Origin: Phenylobacterium sp.
GTDB lineage: Bacteria > Pseudomonadota > Alphaproteobacteria > Caulobacterales > Caulobacteraceae
Reading direction: 5' to 3'
Length of the DNA stretch: 64,000 nucleotides
Assembly (NCBI RefSeq): GCF_030693405.1
Contig: NZ_JAUYAW010000066.1
Location: 1-64,000 of the forward strand
A program made the translations under genes and the position numbers. How positions within the stretch are numbered: the stretch's first letter is position 1; each line of letters begins with the position of its first letter. Shown here one piece after another: positions 52,189 through 61,074 of this stretch. Under the pieces are notes generated by a model, which was not told where the DNA came from, made no database searches, and was given only the letters and a program-made list of their open reading frames with translations.

Positions 52189-53136
52189 TCAGGCGCTCGC
52201 CCGGGCGTTGCGCCTGAGCGCCTGCGGTGTCTGGCCATAGGTCCGCAGCATGGCCCGTCGGAGCCGTTCAGGATCGCCGAAGCCCGAGTTCTGGGCGGCC
52301 TGGTCTACGCCGGCGCCCTGTTCAAGTTCGGCGCGGGCGGCCTCGACCCGCAGGTGCTCCACCGCCTTGGCCGGCGTCATGCCCACCTCGCGTACGAAGG
52401 CCCGGGCGAAGTTGCGCGGGCTCATGGCGCAGGCCTCCGCCAGATCCTCGACGCTCAGCCGGGCGGCCAGTCGCTGACGGGCCCAGCCCAGCAGGTCGGC
52501 GAACCGGCCGCTCGCCCCGCCCATCTCCACCAGGCCTGAGAACTGGGACTGCCCGCCGGCCCGCTGCCGCGGCGCCACCAGCTGCTGCGCGGTCGCCCGG
52601 GCGACCGCCTCGCCCAGATCCTCGGCGATCAGGGCCAGGGAGAGGTCGATCCCCGCGGTGATCCCCGCCGAGGTCCAGACCGGATCGTCCCGCACATAGA
52701 TCCGGTCGGGCTCCAGCCGCGTCCTGGGAAACCGGCGGCGGAAGTCGGCAGTGCGGCTCCAGTGAGTCGTGGCGCGGCGCCCCTCCAGCAGCCCCGCCTC
52801 CGCCAGGATGAAGGCGCCGGAGCAGACGCTGACGATCCGCCGCGCCCGACCGGCGGCGGCCGCGACGGCGGTGATCACGGCGGGGTCCAGCCGCTCAGGC
52901 CGCGTCCCGTCCCCGCCGGACACCAGCAGGGTGTCGATGGGAGACTCATCAAGGGCCTTGGCCATCAGGCTCACGCCGGACGAGCTTCTCACCTCGCCAG
53001 GCGCCGCCGCGACGACCCGCAGATCATAGACGCCGGGCGCCAGGCGGCCGGCGATCTCGAAGGCGGCGACGGGGCCGGCGGCGTCCAGCAACTGAAAGTC
53101 CGGGAAGATCAGGACGTCGATGCGCCGGGGCGTCAT
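52189..53136 (-). CDS. GlxA-type AraC-family transcriptional regulator (DJ-1 domain + HTH)
   Basis: A 315-residue regulator. Residues 1-180 are a DJ-1/PfpI-like sensor domain (DVLIFPDFQLLDAAGPVAAFE, TLLVSGGDG, SVCSGAFILAEAGLL). Residues 215-312 are an AraC HTH (LSVEDLAEACAMSPRNFARAFVREVGMTPAKAVEHLRVEAARAEL). It resembles GlxA/FtrA regulators, in which the DJ-1 domain senses a small ligand. It is divergent from the isonitrile hydratase-like gene, whose product shares the DJ-1 fold, so it is probably its regulator. Confidence 0.93.
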   Translation of the reverse strand: MTPRRIDVLIFPDFQLLDAAGPVAAFEIAGRLAPGVYDLRVVAAAPGEVRSSSGVSLMAKALDESPIDTLLVSGGDGTRPERLDPAVITAVAAAAGRARRIVSVCSGAFILAEAGLLEGRRATTHWSRTADFRRRFPRTRLEPDRIYVRDDPVWTSAGITAGIDLSLALIAEDLGEAVARATAQQLVAPRQRAGGQSQFSGLVEMGGASGRFADLLGWARQRLAARLSVEDLAEACAMSPRNFARAFVREVGMTPAKAVEHLRVEAARAELEQGAGVDQAAQNSGFGDPERLRRAMLRTYGQTPQALRRNARASA

Positions 53137-53171
53137 GGCAGATTCCGTGGGAAAAATGTCATTTCAGCCAG

Positions 53172-53199
53172 GACAGGAACGGTCGATGCTGCCCCTGTC
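53172..53199. promoter_or_regulatory. Inverted repeat between divergent regulator and enzyme genes
   Basis: GACAGG (53172-53177) and CCTGTC (53194-53199), 16 bases apart, lie in the 80-base gap of the divergent pair. The repeat is short, so only a tentative operator. Confidence 0.35.
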
Positions 53200-53216
53200 A
53201 ACCCCGGAGCCTGTCC

Positions 53217-53912
53217 ATGACCCAGACCTGCCGTATCGTCTTCCCGCTCTATCCCGGAGTAACCCAGCTGGACTTCACCGCGCCGCATCAGGTGTTCAAC
53301 CGCCTGCCGGGCGCCCAGACCATCGTCGCCTCGGTGGGCGGCGCCGACATCGAAGGCGACGGCCTGGTCTTCGCCCGCCTGGAGGATCTGACCCAGATCG
53401 AGTCCTGCGACGTCCTCTGCGTGCCCGGCGGTTTCGGGACCACCGCGGCCATGCTGGATGAGGCCTATATGGAGGCCGTCCGCCGGCTTGGCGCCAGCGC
53501 CCGCTATGTCACCTCGGTCTGCACAGGCTCCCTGATCCTGGCGGCGGCGGGGCTGCTGAAGGGACGGCGCGCCGCCTGCCACTGGGCCTGGCGCGACCTC
53601 CTGCCCCTGTTCGATGTGGAGGTGGATGAGGGCCGGGTCTGCCGGGATGGAAACGTAATCACCGGCGGCGGGGTGACCGCCGGCCTCGACTTCGCCCTGG
53701 TGGCCGCCGCCGAGATTTTCGGCGAGGACGCCGCCCGCCGGGTGCAGCTGGGCCTGGAATATGCGCCGGAGCCGCCCTTCGAAGGCGGCCGGCCGGAGCT
53801 GGCGCCGCCGCACATCCGCGATCAGGTGCAGAAGATGATGGACGCCGCCCTGGCCGATCGCCGCGCCGGCGCCCTGGAGGCGGCTCGCCGGCTCAAGGCC
53901 CGCATCGGCTGA
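53217..53912 (+). CDS. DJ-1/PfpI family protein, isonitrile hydratase-like
   Basis: A 231-residue protein starting MTQTCRIVFPLYPGVTQLDFTAPHQVF. The nucleophile elbow is SVCTGSLILAAAGLL with Cys102, as in cyclohexyl-isocyanide hydratase (InhA). Other blocks are CDVLCVPGGFG and HWAWRDLLP. GGAG is just before the ATG. InhA-type enzymes hydrate isonitriles to formamides. The divergent GlxA-type regulator supports a substrate-induced catabolic or detoxifying enzyme. The natural substrate is not known. Confidence 0.88.
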   Translation: MTQTCRIVFPLYPGVTQLDFTAPHQVFNRLPGAQTIVASVGGADIEGDGLVFARLEDLTQIESCDVLCVPGGFGTTAAMLDEAYMEAVRRLGASARYVTSVCTGSLILAAAGLLKGRRAACHWAWRDLLPLFDVEVDEGRVCRDGNVITGGGVTAGLDFALVAAAEIFGEDAARRVQLGLEYAPEPPFEGGRPELAPPHIRDQVQKMMDAALADRRAGALEAARRLKARIG

Positions 53913-53916
53913 CGCC

Positions 53917-55581
53917 TCACCGCCAGTCGAGCACGCCCATCTTGCACAGCCAGACGAGGCCATAGGTGGTGCGGGCCCGGGCGGGCGGCGGGATGGCGGC
54001 CAGCATGTCCCCTACCCGCCGCCAGCCGGCCCCCTGGAGTCCGTCCACCAGGGGCCGGAGGTCAGGTGCGCTCAACCGCCACGCCTCCCCATAGGTGTCG
54101 AGCATGATGCCCGAGGTCAGGGCCGGATCGGTGGCGGGATCGACCCCCGGTCGCAGGGCGATCTCGGTGTCGGCGGTCAGATGAACGGTGGCGAAGCTCC
54201 CGTGATCCCTGAACGGGTCGCCGTGGACCGGGTTCAGCCGCGGTCCGGCCGTGGCGGCCGGCGCCTGGCGGCGGTGTTCGGCGAGGCTGTCGAACAGGTC
54301 GCGATAGCCGGTCACTACCTGCTTCCAGTCGAAGGTCTCGCGCACTCGCGCCCGGCCGGCTGCGCCCATCCGCTGACGCAGCTCCGGGGACGCGGCCAGC
54401 TCGGCCAGGCCCCGGGCGGCCGCCCCGACATCCACCGCCGTATGCTGGGCCAGTTGTCCGGCATAGGCCTGATAGGTGTCGATGCGCTGCAGGTGCCGTT
54501 GCAGGAGCGCTATGCTGGGCGGGCCGGGTGAGGGGACCATCGTCGGAGCCAGGAACCCCTCCTGCCCATGTCGGATCGTGAACCGATAGCCGTCCCAGTC
54601 GCTGGCCACCACCGGCAGCCCCGCGGCCATGGCCTCCACCGGCGCCAGGCCGAAGGTCTCCTGGATGTTGTCCACCAGGGACAGGAAGATGTCGGCCGCG
54701 GCCCACATCTCGCTCAGCAGGACGGGATCATTGCCGTCGATCCAGTGCAGGGTCGAAGTCGGCGCATAGGCCCGCCCCGCCTCCTCGAAATAGCCCCGGT
54801 GGCTTTCCTGCGGAAACCAGCCGGCCAGGGCGAAATGCAGCGGCCGCCCGACGATCTGGCCGGCCTCCTCCACCGCCCGGAACATGGGCTGAGGCGAGGC
54901 CTTCTCGTAGAAGGACAGCCGCCCGACCCAGAGCGCCAGCACGTCGTCGTCCGCCAGGCCCAGCCGGGCCCGCGTCGCCTGGCGCACGTCGGGGCGATCG
55001 GCCTGGGCGGCGATCTCGTCCAGCTCAACCCCCAGCGGCAGGATGGGCAGTTGCGGCATCGGCCGCCTGGCCCCCCCGAACCGCTCGCCGAGATAGTCCG
55101 TCCAGCCCTCGAACATCGCGCTGATGGAGTCATGCACCGCCGGCGAGGTGCAGATGATCGCATCCCAGGGATGGGTCGGCGCAAGACTCGCCTGGGCGAT
55201 CTCTTCCCGCGTGGTCGGCGGGGCGATGGTATGGATGAGCCCGACCAGGCTGTAGCTGTTGTCCAGGCCGGCGCCGCGTCTGGCCCAGGCCATCTCGGCC
55301 AAGTCGGCCTTGCCCCGAAACAGCGTGCCCGCCTGGCGCGCCCGACCGAGCTCCAGCAGGGAGGCGGTCTCGATCCGGGTGGTCAGGGGATCGGCGCCCT
55401 GAAGGGTGGCGGCGATATCGGCGGCGGAGGTTTCCAGGGCCGTCAGCATATGCAGACGATCAAAGCCGCCATAGCGGGCAAGCGCGCGATAGAGGGCGAG
55501 GTTGGCCACGTCGCGGCCGAAGGGGTTGGGACCTAGTCCCAGTCCGCCGCCCAGATGGTGGATCGCCAGTTCGCCCGACAT
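53917..55581 (-). CDS. Glycosyltransferase, family 4-like
   Basis: A 554-residue protein of GT-B fold. About residues 180-430 carry the GT4 C-domain: LPLGVELDEIAAQADRPDVR, ALWVGRLSFYEKASPQP, and the E-x7-E element in ETFGLAPVEAMAAGLPVVASDWDGYR, which binds the nucleotide sugar. A C-terminal extension of about 110 residues has no recognised domain. Target unknown; envelope polysaccharide or glycoprotein is likely. It lies 37 bases downstream of nadC on the same strand, with a GC hairpin in between. Confidence 0.88.
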   Translation of the reverse strand: MSGELAIHHLGGGLGLGPNPFGRDVANLALYRALARYGGFDRLHMLTALETSAADIAATLQGADPLTTRIETASLLELGRARQAGTLFRGKADLAEMAWARRGAGLDNSYSLVGLIHTIAPPTTREEIAQASLAPTHPWDAIICTSPAVHDSISAMFEGWTDYLGERFGGARRPMPQLPILPLGVELDEIAAQADRPDVRQATRARLGLADDDVLALWVGRLSFYEKASPQPMFRAVEEAGQIVGRPLHFALAGWFPQESHRGYFEEAGRAYAPTSTLHWIDGNDPVLLSEMWAAADIFLSLVDNIQETFGLAPVEAMAAGLPVVASDWDGYRFTIRHGQEGFLAPTMVPSPGPPSIALLQRHLQRIDTYQAYAGQLAQHTAVDVGAAARGLAELAASPELRQRMGAAGRARVRETFDWKQVVTGYRDLFDSLAEHRRQAPAATAGPRLNPVHGDPFRDHGSFATVHLTADTEIALRPGVDPATDPALTSGIMLDTYGEAWRLSAPDLRPLVDGLQGAGWRRVGDMLAAIPPPARARTTYGLVWLCKMGVLDWR

Positions 55582-55589
55582 GCCTGATT

Positions 55590-55612
55590 CCCGCCGCGCT
55601 CCGGGCGGCGGG
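55590..55612 (-). promoter_or_regulatory. GC hairpin between nadC and the glycosyltransferase gene
   Basis: CCCGCCGC and GCGGCGGG form an 8-bp stem over a seven-base loop, covering the expected ribosome-site area of the glycosyltransferase. No T-run. It may reduce read-through or control translation. Confidence 0.4.
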
Positions 55613-55618
55613 TTGTTA

Positions 55619-56464
55619 TCAGACGGCGTCGAGGCCGATGTCCAGAGCCGCGGCGGAGTGGGTCAGGGCGCCGACGCTGATGACATCCACGCCGGTGTCG
55701 GCGATGGCCCGGACGGTGTCCAGATTGACCCCGCCGGAGGCCTCCAGGGTCACTCGCCCCTTGGCGGCGGCGACCGCGGTCCGCAGGTCGGCCGGGCTGA
55801 AATTGTCCAGCATCACCACGTCCGGGCCGTGCCGCAGGGCGTCCTCCAGCTGGTCCAGCCCGTCGACCTCCACCTCCACCTTCATCAGATGGCCAGCGAA
55901 GGCCCGCGCTCGACGGACGGCCTCGGCCACCCCGCCGCAGGCGGCGATGTGGTTATCCTTGATCAGGATGGCGTCATCCAGGCCGAACCGGTGATTGACC
56001 CCGCCGCCGCAGCGCACGGCGTACTTTTCCAGATGGCGCAGGCCAGGCGTGGTCTTGCGGGTGTCGACAATGCGTACGCCCGTGCCCTCCACCGCGTCCA
56101 CATAGGCCCGGGTCAGGGTGGCGACGCCGCACAGCCGGCCCAGCAGGTTCAGCCCCGTGCGCTCGGCCGACAGGATGGCGCGGGCGTTCCCCTGGGCGCG
56201 GGCCAGCACGGTGCCGGCCGCGAGCGGTTGGCCGTCGGCCACCAGGGTCTCGAACCGCGCCTCTGGGTCCAGGGCCGCCAGGGCAAGGCGTGCGCAGGCG
56301 ACGCCTGCGGCCACGCCAGGCTTGCGGGCGGCGAAGGCCACCGAAAGCTGGGCGTCGGCCTCGATACAGGCCATGGCGGTGACATCGCCGGCCCGGCCCA
56401 GGTCCTCGGCCAGGGCGGCGCGCACCACGGGCTCGATCAGCAGATCGGGAAGGGGCGCGGTCAT
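55619..56464 (-). CDS. nadC: Quinolinate phosphoribosyltransferase (decarboxylating)
   Basis: A 281-residue enzyme converting quinolinate and PRPP to nicotinate mononucleotide. Blocks: [73 protein letters not shown] and [14 protein letters not shown], all characteristic of NadC. It overlaps the nadB stop by 4 bases (ATGA), showing coupled translation with the other NAD genes. Confidence 0.96.
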   Translation of the reverse strand: MTAPLPDLLIEPVVRAALAEDLGRAGDVTAMACIEADAQLSVAFAARKPGVAAGVACARLALAALDPEARFETLVADGQPLAAGTVLARAQGNARAILSAERTGLNLLGRLCGVATLTRAYVDAVEGTGVRIVDTRKTTPGLRHLEKYAVRCGGGVNHRFGLDDAILIKDNHIAACGGVAEAVRRARAFAGHLMKVEVEVDGLDQLEDALRHGPDVVMLDNFSPADLRTAVAAAKGRVTLEASGGVNLDTVRAIADTGVDVISVGALTHSAAALDIGLDAV

Positions 56465-57987
56465 TCTGCGGCCATGCAGGCGGGCGCGCCCGAGGTCGCC
56501 CCCAGGGTCAGGAAGGTGCGCTTGGGCTCCGCCGGCGCCTCAGGGGCGTCGAGGCGGAAATGAGCGCCCAGGCTCTCCCGGCGGTTCAGGGCGCAGCAGG
56601 CGGTCAGACGCGCGGCGGTGAGGTCGGCGCAGAGGCCATAGGCGCCTTCCAGCTCCCCGATCAGGTCGATCAGCCGGGTCAGGCCCGGGGCGTCACGCAC
56701 CACGCCGGCCTCGGCGCTCATGGCCATGCGCAGGCCCGACAGGGCGGCGTCGGGCAGAACCGGCGCGGCGACGCCCGGCTGGATGCGGGTGCGGACCTCG
56801 GCGGCCTCCCGAGCGGCGGCGCCGGCGCGGGTCCCGAAGACGGCGGCCTCCAGCAGGGAGTTGGACGCCAGGCGGTTGGCGCCGTGCACGCCGGTGGAGG
56901 CGCACTCGCCCGCCGCATAGAGGCCAGCCAGGGTGGTGGCGCCGTCGGCGTCGGTGACGATCCCGCCCATGTGGTAGTGGCAGGCCGGGGCCACGGGGAT
57001 CGGCTGAACCCGCGGATCGACTCCGCCTGACAGGCAGGCGGCGAACACGGCGGGGAAGGCCTCTGGGAAATGCTCGCCCACGGCGGCGCGGGCGTCCAGA
57101 TAGGCGCCGCGGCCGGCGGCGCGCTCGGCGTGGATGGCCCGGGCCACCACATCCCGGGGCGCCAGTTCGGCGGCCGGATGATAGTTGGCCATGAAGGCCT
57201 CGCCCGAGGCGTTGATCAGCAGGGCGCCTTCGCCCCGCAGGGCCTCTGTGGCCAGGGGCGCGGGGTCGCGGCCGATATCGATCGCCGTGGGGTGGAACTG
57301 CACGAATTCCGGATCGGCGATCAGGGCCCCGGCCCGGGCGGCCAGGCCCAGGCCTTCGCCCCGCAGCTCCGGCGGGGTGGTGGTGACGGCATAGAGGCCG
57401 CCGATGCCGCCGGTGGCCAGGATCACGGCCGGGGCGGTGATCTCGTGCAGCTGGCCGCCCTGTTCGACGATCACGCCGCGGACCTGGCCCTCGGCGTCCT
57501 GCAGCAGGCCGCGCAGGCGCAGGCCCGAGCGCACCTCGATATGGCGCTGCGCCAGGGCCGCGGCGGTGACTGCGGCCATGATGGCCCGACCGGCCTGGTC
57601 GCCCTTGACCCGCGCCACCCGGGCGCGGCTGTGGGCCGCCTCGAGGCTGAGCGAAAAGCCGCCGGCGGCGTCCCGGTCGAAGGGCGCGCCGAGCTCGGCC
57701 AGATGTCGCACCGCCGCCGCGCCCTCCCGGGCCAGCAGGGCGGCGCGCTCGGGATCCACCAGGCCAGCGCCGGCGGCCACGGTGTCGGCCGCATGCAGGG
57801 CCGCGTCGTCCTCATCGGACAGGGCCGCGGCCATGCCGCCCTGCGCCCAGGCCGACGAACAGCCCTTGTTCAGGGGGGCGCCGGTCAGGACCATGACCTT
57901 GCGCGGCGCGGCGGCCAGGGCGGCCGACAGCCCTGCCAGACCCGCACCGACGACCAGGACGCCGTCGTGCTGGGTGCGATGGGCCAT
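56461..57987 (-). CDS. nadB: L-aspartate oxidase
   Basis: A 508-residue flavoenzyme that makes iminoaspartate for NadA. FAD-binding motif GAGLAGLSAALAAA near the N-terminus; SSAWAQGGMAAAL; HSRARVARVKGDQAG; and HMGGIVTDADGATTLAGLYAAGECASTGVHGANRLASNSLLEA. Its ATG overlaps the nadA stop codon by one base and its end overlaps nadC. Length is normal. Confidence 0.96.
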   Translation of the reverse strand: MAHRTQHDGVLVVGAGLAGLSAALAAAPRKVMVLTGAPLNKGCSSAWAQGGMAAALSDEDDAALHAADTVAAGAGLVDPERAALLAREGAAAVRHLAELGAPFDRDAAGGFSLSLEAAHSRARVARVKGDQAGRAIMAAVTAAALAQRHIEVRSGLRLRGLLQDAEGQVRGVIVEQGGQLHEITAPAVILATGGIGGLYAVTTTPPELRGEGLGLAARAGALIADPEFVQFHPTAIDIGRDPAPLATEALRGEGALLINASGEAFMANYHPAAELAPRDVVARAIHAERAAGRGAYLDARAAVGEHFPEAFPAVFAACLSGGVDPRVQPIPVAPACHYHMGGIVTDADGATTLAGLYAAGECASTGVHGANRLASNSLLEAAVFGTRAGAAAREAAEVRTRIQPGVAAPVLPDAALSGLRMAMSAEAGVVRDAPGLTRLIDLIGELEGAYGLCADLTAARLTACCALNRRESLGAHFRLDAPEAPAEPKRTFLTLGATSGAPACMAAE

Positions 57988-59075
57988 CAGATCAGCTCCA
58001 CATCCACATGATGGCGGGCCTTGACCAGGTCATAGCGGGCCGGAACCGCCGGGGGCGGCAGGTCGATCATCCGCTGCACCGCCAGGCGGGCGCGGTCGGC
58101 GATCACCGGATCGACGAACACCTCGTACTGCTCCTTGATCAGGGCCTCGTAGATGTTCTCCAGGCTGATCCGCTTCATGTGCGGGCAGAGGTTGCAGGGC
58201 CGCAGGAACTCGGTGTCCACCGCGTCCACCGCCACATTGTCGGCCATGGAGCATTCGGTGACGAGGATCACCTGCTTGGGCTTCTTGCTCAGCACATAGT
58301 CGTTCATCGCCGCGGTCGAGCCAGCGAAGTCGGAGACCTCCAGCACCTCGGCGGGGCATTCGGGGTGGGCCAGGACCTGGGCGCCCGGATAGGCGGCCTT
58401 CATCTCGAGGATGTCCTTGGCCTCGAAGCGCTCGTGCACCTCGCAACGGCCCTGCCAGGCGATGATCTTGATGTCGGTCTGGCGAGCCACATTGCGCGCC
58501 AGGAACTCGTCAGGGATCAGGATGACGCGATCAACGCCCCATTCCTTGGCCACATGTTCGACCACCTGCACGGCGTTGGCGCTGGTGCAGCAGACGTCGG
58601 TCTCGGCCTTCACATCGGCGGTGGTGTTCACATAGGTGACCACCGGAATGCCGGGATAACGAGCCTTGATCAGCCGCACGTCGTCGCCGGTGATCGAGGA
58701 GGCCAGGCTGCAGCCGGCGCGCAGGTCGGGGATCAGGACGCGCTTGTCCGGCGACAGGATCTTGGAGGTCTCGGCCATGAAGTGCACGCCGGCCTGGATG
58801 ATGATGGCCGCGTCGGAGCGGGCCGCCTCCTTGGCGAGGCCCAGGCTGTCGCCCACATAGTCGCCAACCCCATGGAAAATCTCAGGGGTCATGTAGTTGT
58901 GGGCCAGGATGACCGCGTTCTTCTCCCGCTTGATTCGGTTGATCTCCGAGATCAAGGGGGCCTGGAGGCGCCACTCCATGGGCGTGACGTGCTTCTTCAC
59001 CCGCTCCCAAAGCGCCTGGGTTTCGGCTTCCACCTGCGGGGTGAAGGCGAGGGGGGCAAATCCGTCGGCGGCCAT
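57987..59075 (-). CDS. nadA: Quinolinate synthase
   Basis: A 362-residue iron-sulphur enzyme condensing iminoaspartate with DHAP. The start at 59075 has AAGGAGG; a longer reading to 59213 crosses the operators and is unlikely. Features: [24 protein letters not shown], and the cluster Cys residues in [24 protein letters not shown] and [15 protein letters not shown]. It is the first gene of nadABC, preceded by two copies of a palindromic operator. Confidence 0.96.
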   Translation of the reverse strand: MAADGFAPLAFTPQVEAETQALWERVKKHVTPMEWRLQAPLISEINRIKREKNAVILAHNYMTPEIFHGVGDYVGDSLGLAKEAARSDAAIIIQAGVHFMAETSKILSPDKRVLIPDLRAGCSLASSITGDDVRLIKARYPGIPVVTYVNTTADVKAETDVCCTSANAVQVVEHVAKEWGVDRVILIPDEFLARNVARQTDIKIIAWQGRCEVHERFEAKDILEMKAAYPGAQVLAHPECPAEVLEVSDFAGSTAAMNDYVLSKKPKQVILVTECSMADNVAVDAVDTEFLRPCNLCPHMKRISLENIYEALIKEQYEVFVDPVIADRARLAVQRMIDLPPPAVPARYDLVKARHHVDVELI

Positions 59076-59087
59076 GGCGTCCTCCTT

Positions 59088-59104
59088 ATGCTCAAAGTGA
59101 GCAT
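59088..59104. promoter_or_regulatory. nad operator copy 1
   Basis: ATGCTCAAAGTGAGCAT: arms ATGCTC/GAGCAT around a five-base centre, immediately upstream of the nadA ribosome site. Binding here would block transcription or initiation. Confidence 0.85.
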
Positions 59105-59154
59105 TTCTCTGGCCCAAAAAAGCGCGCCTGCAGGCTCTTGCGAGGCGCTCTGAT

Positions 59155-59171
59155 ATGCTCAAACAGAGCAT
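59155..59171. promoter_or_regulatory. nad operator copy 2
   Basis: ATGCTCAAACAGAGCAT: identical arms to copy 1, centre-to-centre distance 67 bases. The pair suggests cooperative binding by a NAD-pathway repressor; in alphaproteobacteria nad genes are known to be controlled by regulators such as NadQ or NrtR, but no such gene is in the window. Confidence 0.85.
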
Positions 59172-59291
59172 AAGCTGTCGAAAGAGATATAGACCCTTGG
59201 CGGCGGGATGCAAGCGCCTGCTTTTTCGCCATGGTCTTGTCGCCTATAGCTGGGGTTCGCGGGCGCCCGCCCGATATCGCAGGACCGCCGC

Positions 59292-60425
59292 TTGACCGCC
59301 TTCGCTCGCTCCCTGGCCTTGCTGTTTGCGAGCCTCGCCCTGGCCGGGTGCCTGACCACCTATGACCGGCCGATCAATGCCGGCCGGGCCGAAGGCATGG
59401 CGACGGTGGCCCGCAGCCTGTCCGATCGGGGGCTTGAGCGCCTGACAGCCGATATGGACCAGGCCATGCTGGCCCTGGCGAGGCGGCATGACCCTGCGCC
59501 GCGCAAGGACTATTGGGGCCGCGTGCCGGGCTGGGAAACCTATGATCTGGCCACCCTGCCGACCCTGGGCTTTGGCACCGCCTTCGACATGGCCGCCCGG
59601 GAGATCAACGCCTTCAAGCCCTTCGCCGACCTGCCGATCAATCCCATGGAGCCCTTCATCCTGCGGGCCTCGCGCCAGGATCAGGCCCAGGCCCTGCGCT
59701 GCCTCAGCCAGGCCATCTATTACGAGGCCGCCCGCGAGCCACGGGAGGGCCAGCGGGCCGTGGCCCAGGTTGTACTGAACCGGGTCCGCCATCCGGCCTA
59801 CCCCAATTCGGTCTGCGGCGTGGTCTTCCAGGGCTCGGCCCGCAGCACGGGCTGCCAGTTCAGCTTCACCTGCGACGGCTCGCTCACCTGGGCCCCGGAG
59901 CCGGGCCTCTGGCGTCAGGTGGAGTCGGTGGCCCGCGAGGCTCTGGAGGGCTTCGTGGAGACCGGCGTGGGCTCGGCGACGCACTATCACGCCGACTATG
60001 TGGCGCCCTACTGGGCCCCGACCCTGGTGAAGATGACCAAGGTCGGCGCGCACATCTTCTATCGCTGGACCGGTCCCATGGGTGAGCCGCCGGCCTTCAC
60101 GAGCCGCTATGTCGGCGGGGAGGAGAACCTGTCAGTCGCCATCCTGGGGGGCGTGGACGCCCGCACCCAGGGCCTGTTCAACACCGGTCAGGCCCTGGCG
60201 CCCGGCCGCAAGGTGACCTTGGCCCTGGCCGGCGAGGTGCGCACCTACGAGGTGGCCGAGCCCGGCAGCGGGGAGGCGGCGACCCGGGTGGCCGGCGTGC
60301 TGCAGCCCAGCCGCCGCCAGCCGACTCCAGACGAGATCCGGGAAATCAATGAGCGTTTGGCCGAGGTGGAGGCCGAGCTGGATGCACCTGGGTCCGCCGT
60401 GGCGCCGGCGCCTAAAGCCCCGTGA
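59292..60425 (+). CDS. SleB-type cell wall hydrolase, lipoprotein form
   Basis: A 377-residue protein starting at TTG 59292 with AGGA upstream. The lipobox is SLALAGC, so it is a probable lipoprotein, unlike the paralogue at 50976. The SleB core lies at about residues 138-260: LSQAIYYEAAREPREGQRAV, AQVVLNRVRHPAYPNSVCGVVFQG, GCQFSFTCDGS, and ATHYHADYVAPYW. The two proteins have nearly the same core, but different anchors and tails. Its 3' end overlaps the convergent acetyltransferase gene by 14 bases. Confidence 0.9.
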   Translation: MTAFARSLALLFASLALAGCLTTYDRPINAGRAEGMATVARSLSDRGLERLTADMDQAMLALARRHDPAPRKDYWGRVPGWETYDLATLPTLGFGTAFDMAAREINAFKPFADLPINPMEPFILRASRQDQAQALRCLSQAIYYEAAREPREGQRAVAQVVLNRVRHPAYPNSVCGVVFQGSARSTGCQFSFTCDGSLTWAPEPGLWRQVESVAREALEGFVETGVGSATHYHADYVAPYWAPTLVKMTKVGAHIFYRWTGPMGEPPAFTSRYVGGEENLSVAILGGVDARTQGLFNTGQALAPGRKVTLALAGEVRTYEVAEPGSGEAATRVAGVLQPSRRQPTPDEIREINERLAEVEAELDAPGSAVAPAPKAP

Positions 60426-60900
60426 AGGCGTCCGGATAGGCCAGGGTCAGGCGGGCGTCGAACGCGCCGTCCTCGAGAGCCAGAGCCATGAAGGCCGGCG
60501 ATCCCGCATAGGGCGAGGCGACCCGCGCCGCGGTCTCGGCCGAGAAGCCGAAGCGGGGATAGTAGTCCACATGCCCCAGCACAACGACGCCGTGGGCCCC
60601 GCATTCCTTGCAGAACTCCAGCCCCGCCCGCACCAAGGCCGAACCCAGGCCTCGCTTCTGCTCGCCCGGGACCACCGCCATGGGGGCGAGCGCCAGATAG
60701 AGGTTCACGCTGTCGGCCCACAGCCGGCTGAACAGGATATGGCCGACCACCTCGCCGTCCGCCTCGGCCACCAGCTCAAACACGACGTCGCCATCGGCCC
60801 GAAGCCGCTCCACCAGATCAGCCTCCGCCGCCTCCGGAAACGCGGCCAGGTTCACCGCTCGGATGGCGGCATGGTCGGCGGCGCGGGCATGTCGGATCAT
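60412..60900 (-). CDS. GNAT family N-acetyltransferase (YhbS-like)
   Basis: A 162-residue acetyltransferase. Acetyl-CoA loop region VPGEQKRGLGSALVRAG (Q/R-x2-G-x-G/A pattern) and the YhbS-type block VVVLGHVDYYPRFGFS. The start MIRHARAADHAAIRAVN fits the usual beta-1/alpha-1 of GNAT domains. Substrate unknown. Tail-to-tail overlap of 14 bases with the SleB gene. Confidence 0.92.
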   Translation of the reverse strand: MIRHARAADHAAIRAVNLAAFPEAAEADLVERLRADGDVVFELVAEADGEVVGHILFSRLWADSVNLYLALAPMAVVPGEQKRGLGSALVRAGLEFCKECGAHGVVVLGHVDYYPRFGFSAETAARVASPYAGSPAFMALALEDGAFDARLTLAYPDAFTGL

Positions 60901-60972
60901 GGTGTCGTTTCCCCATCGTTGGTCGGCAGGGTCAAACCTCCCACGACCACCGTCGAACTCCAGTGTTCATGA

Positions 60973-60995
60973 GTCCTCGGGTCAAGCCCGAGGAC
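60973..60995. repeat. REP-like palindromic element
   Basis: GTCCTCGGG-TCAAG-CCCGAGGAC: a 9-bp perfect stem in the 174-base gap between the GNAT and MurA-like genes. The form (CTCGGG...CCCGAG with TCAAG loop) resembles the dispersed intergenic palindromes common in alphaproteobacteria. Only one full copy is in this window. Confidence 0.65.
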
Positions 60996-61074
60996 GACGG
61001 ATTTGGGGGTGTGCTTTGCTGGAGGAGCGCCCCCGCACTCCCCTTGCCACCGTCATGCTCGGGCGAGTAGGCCC

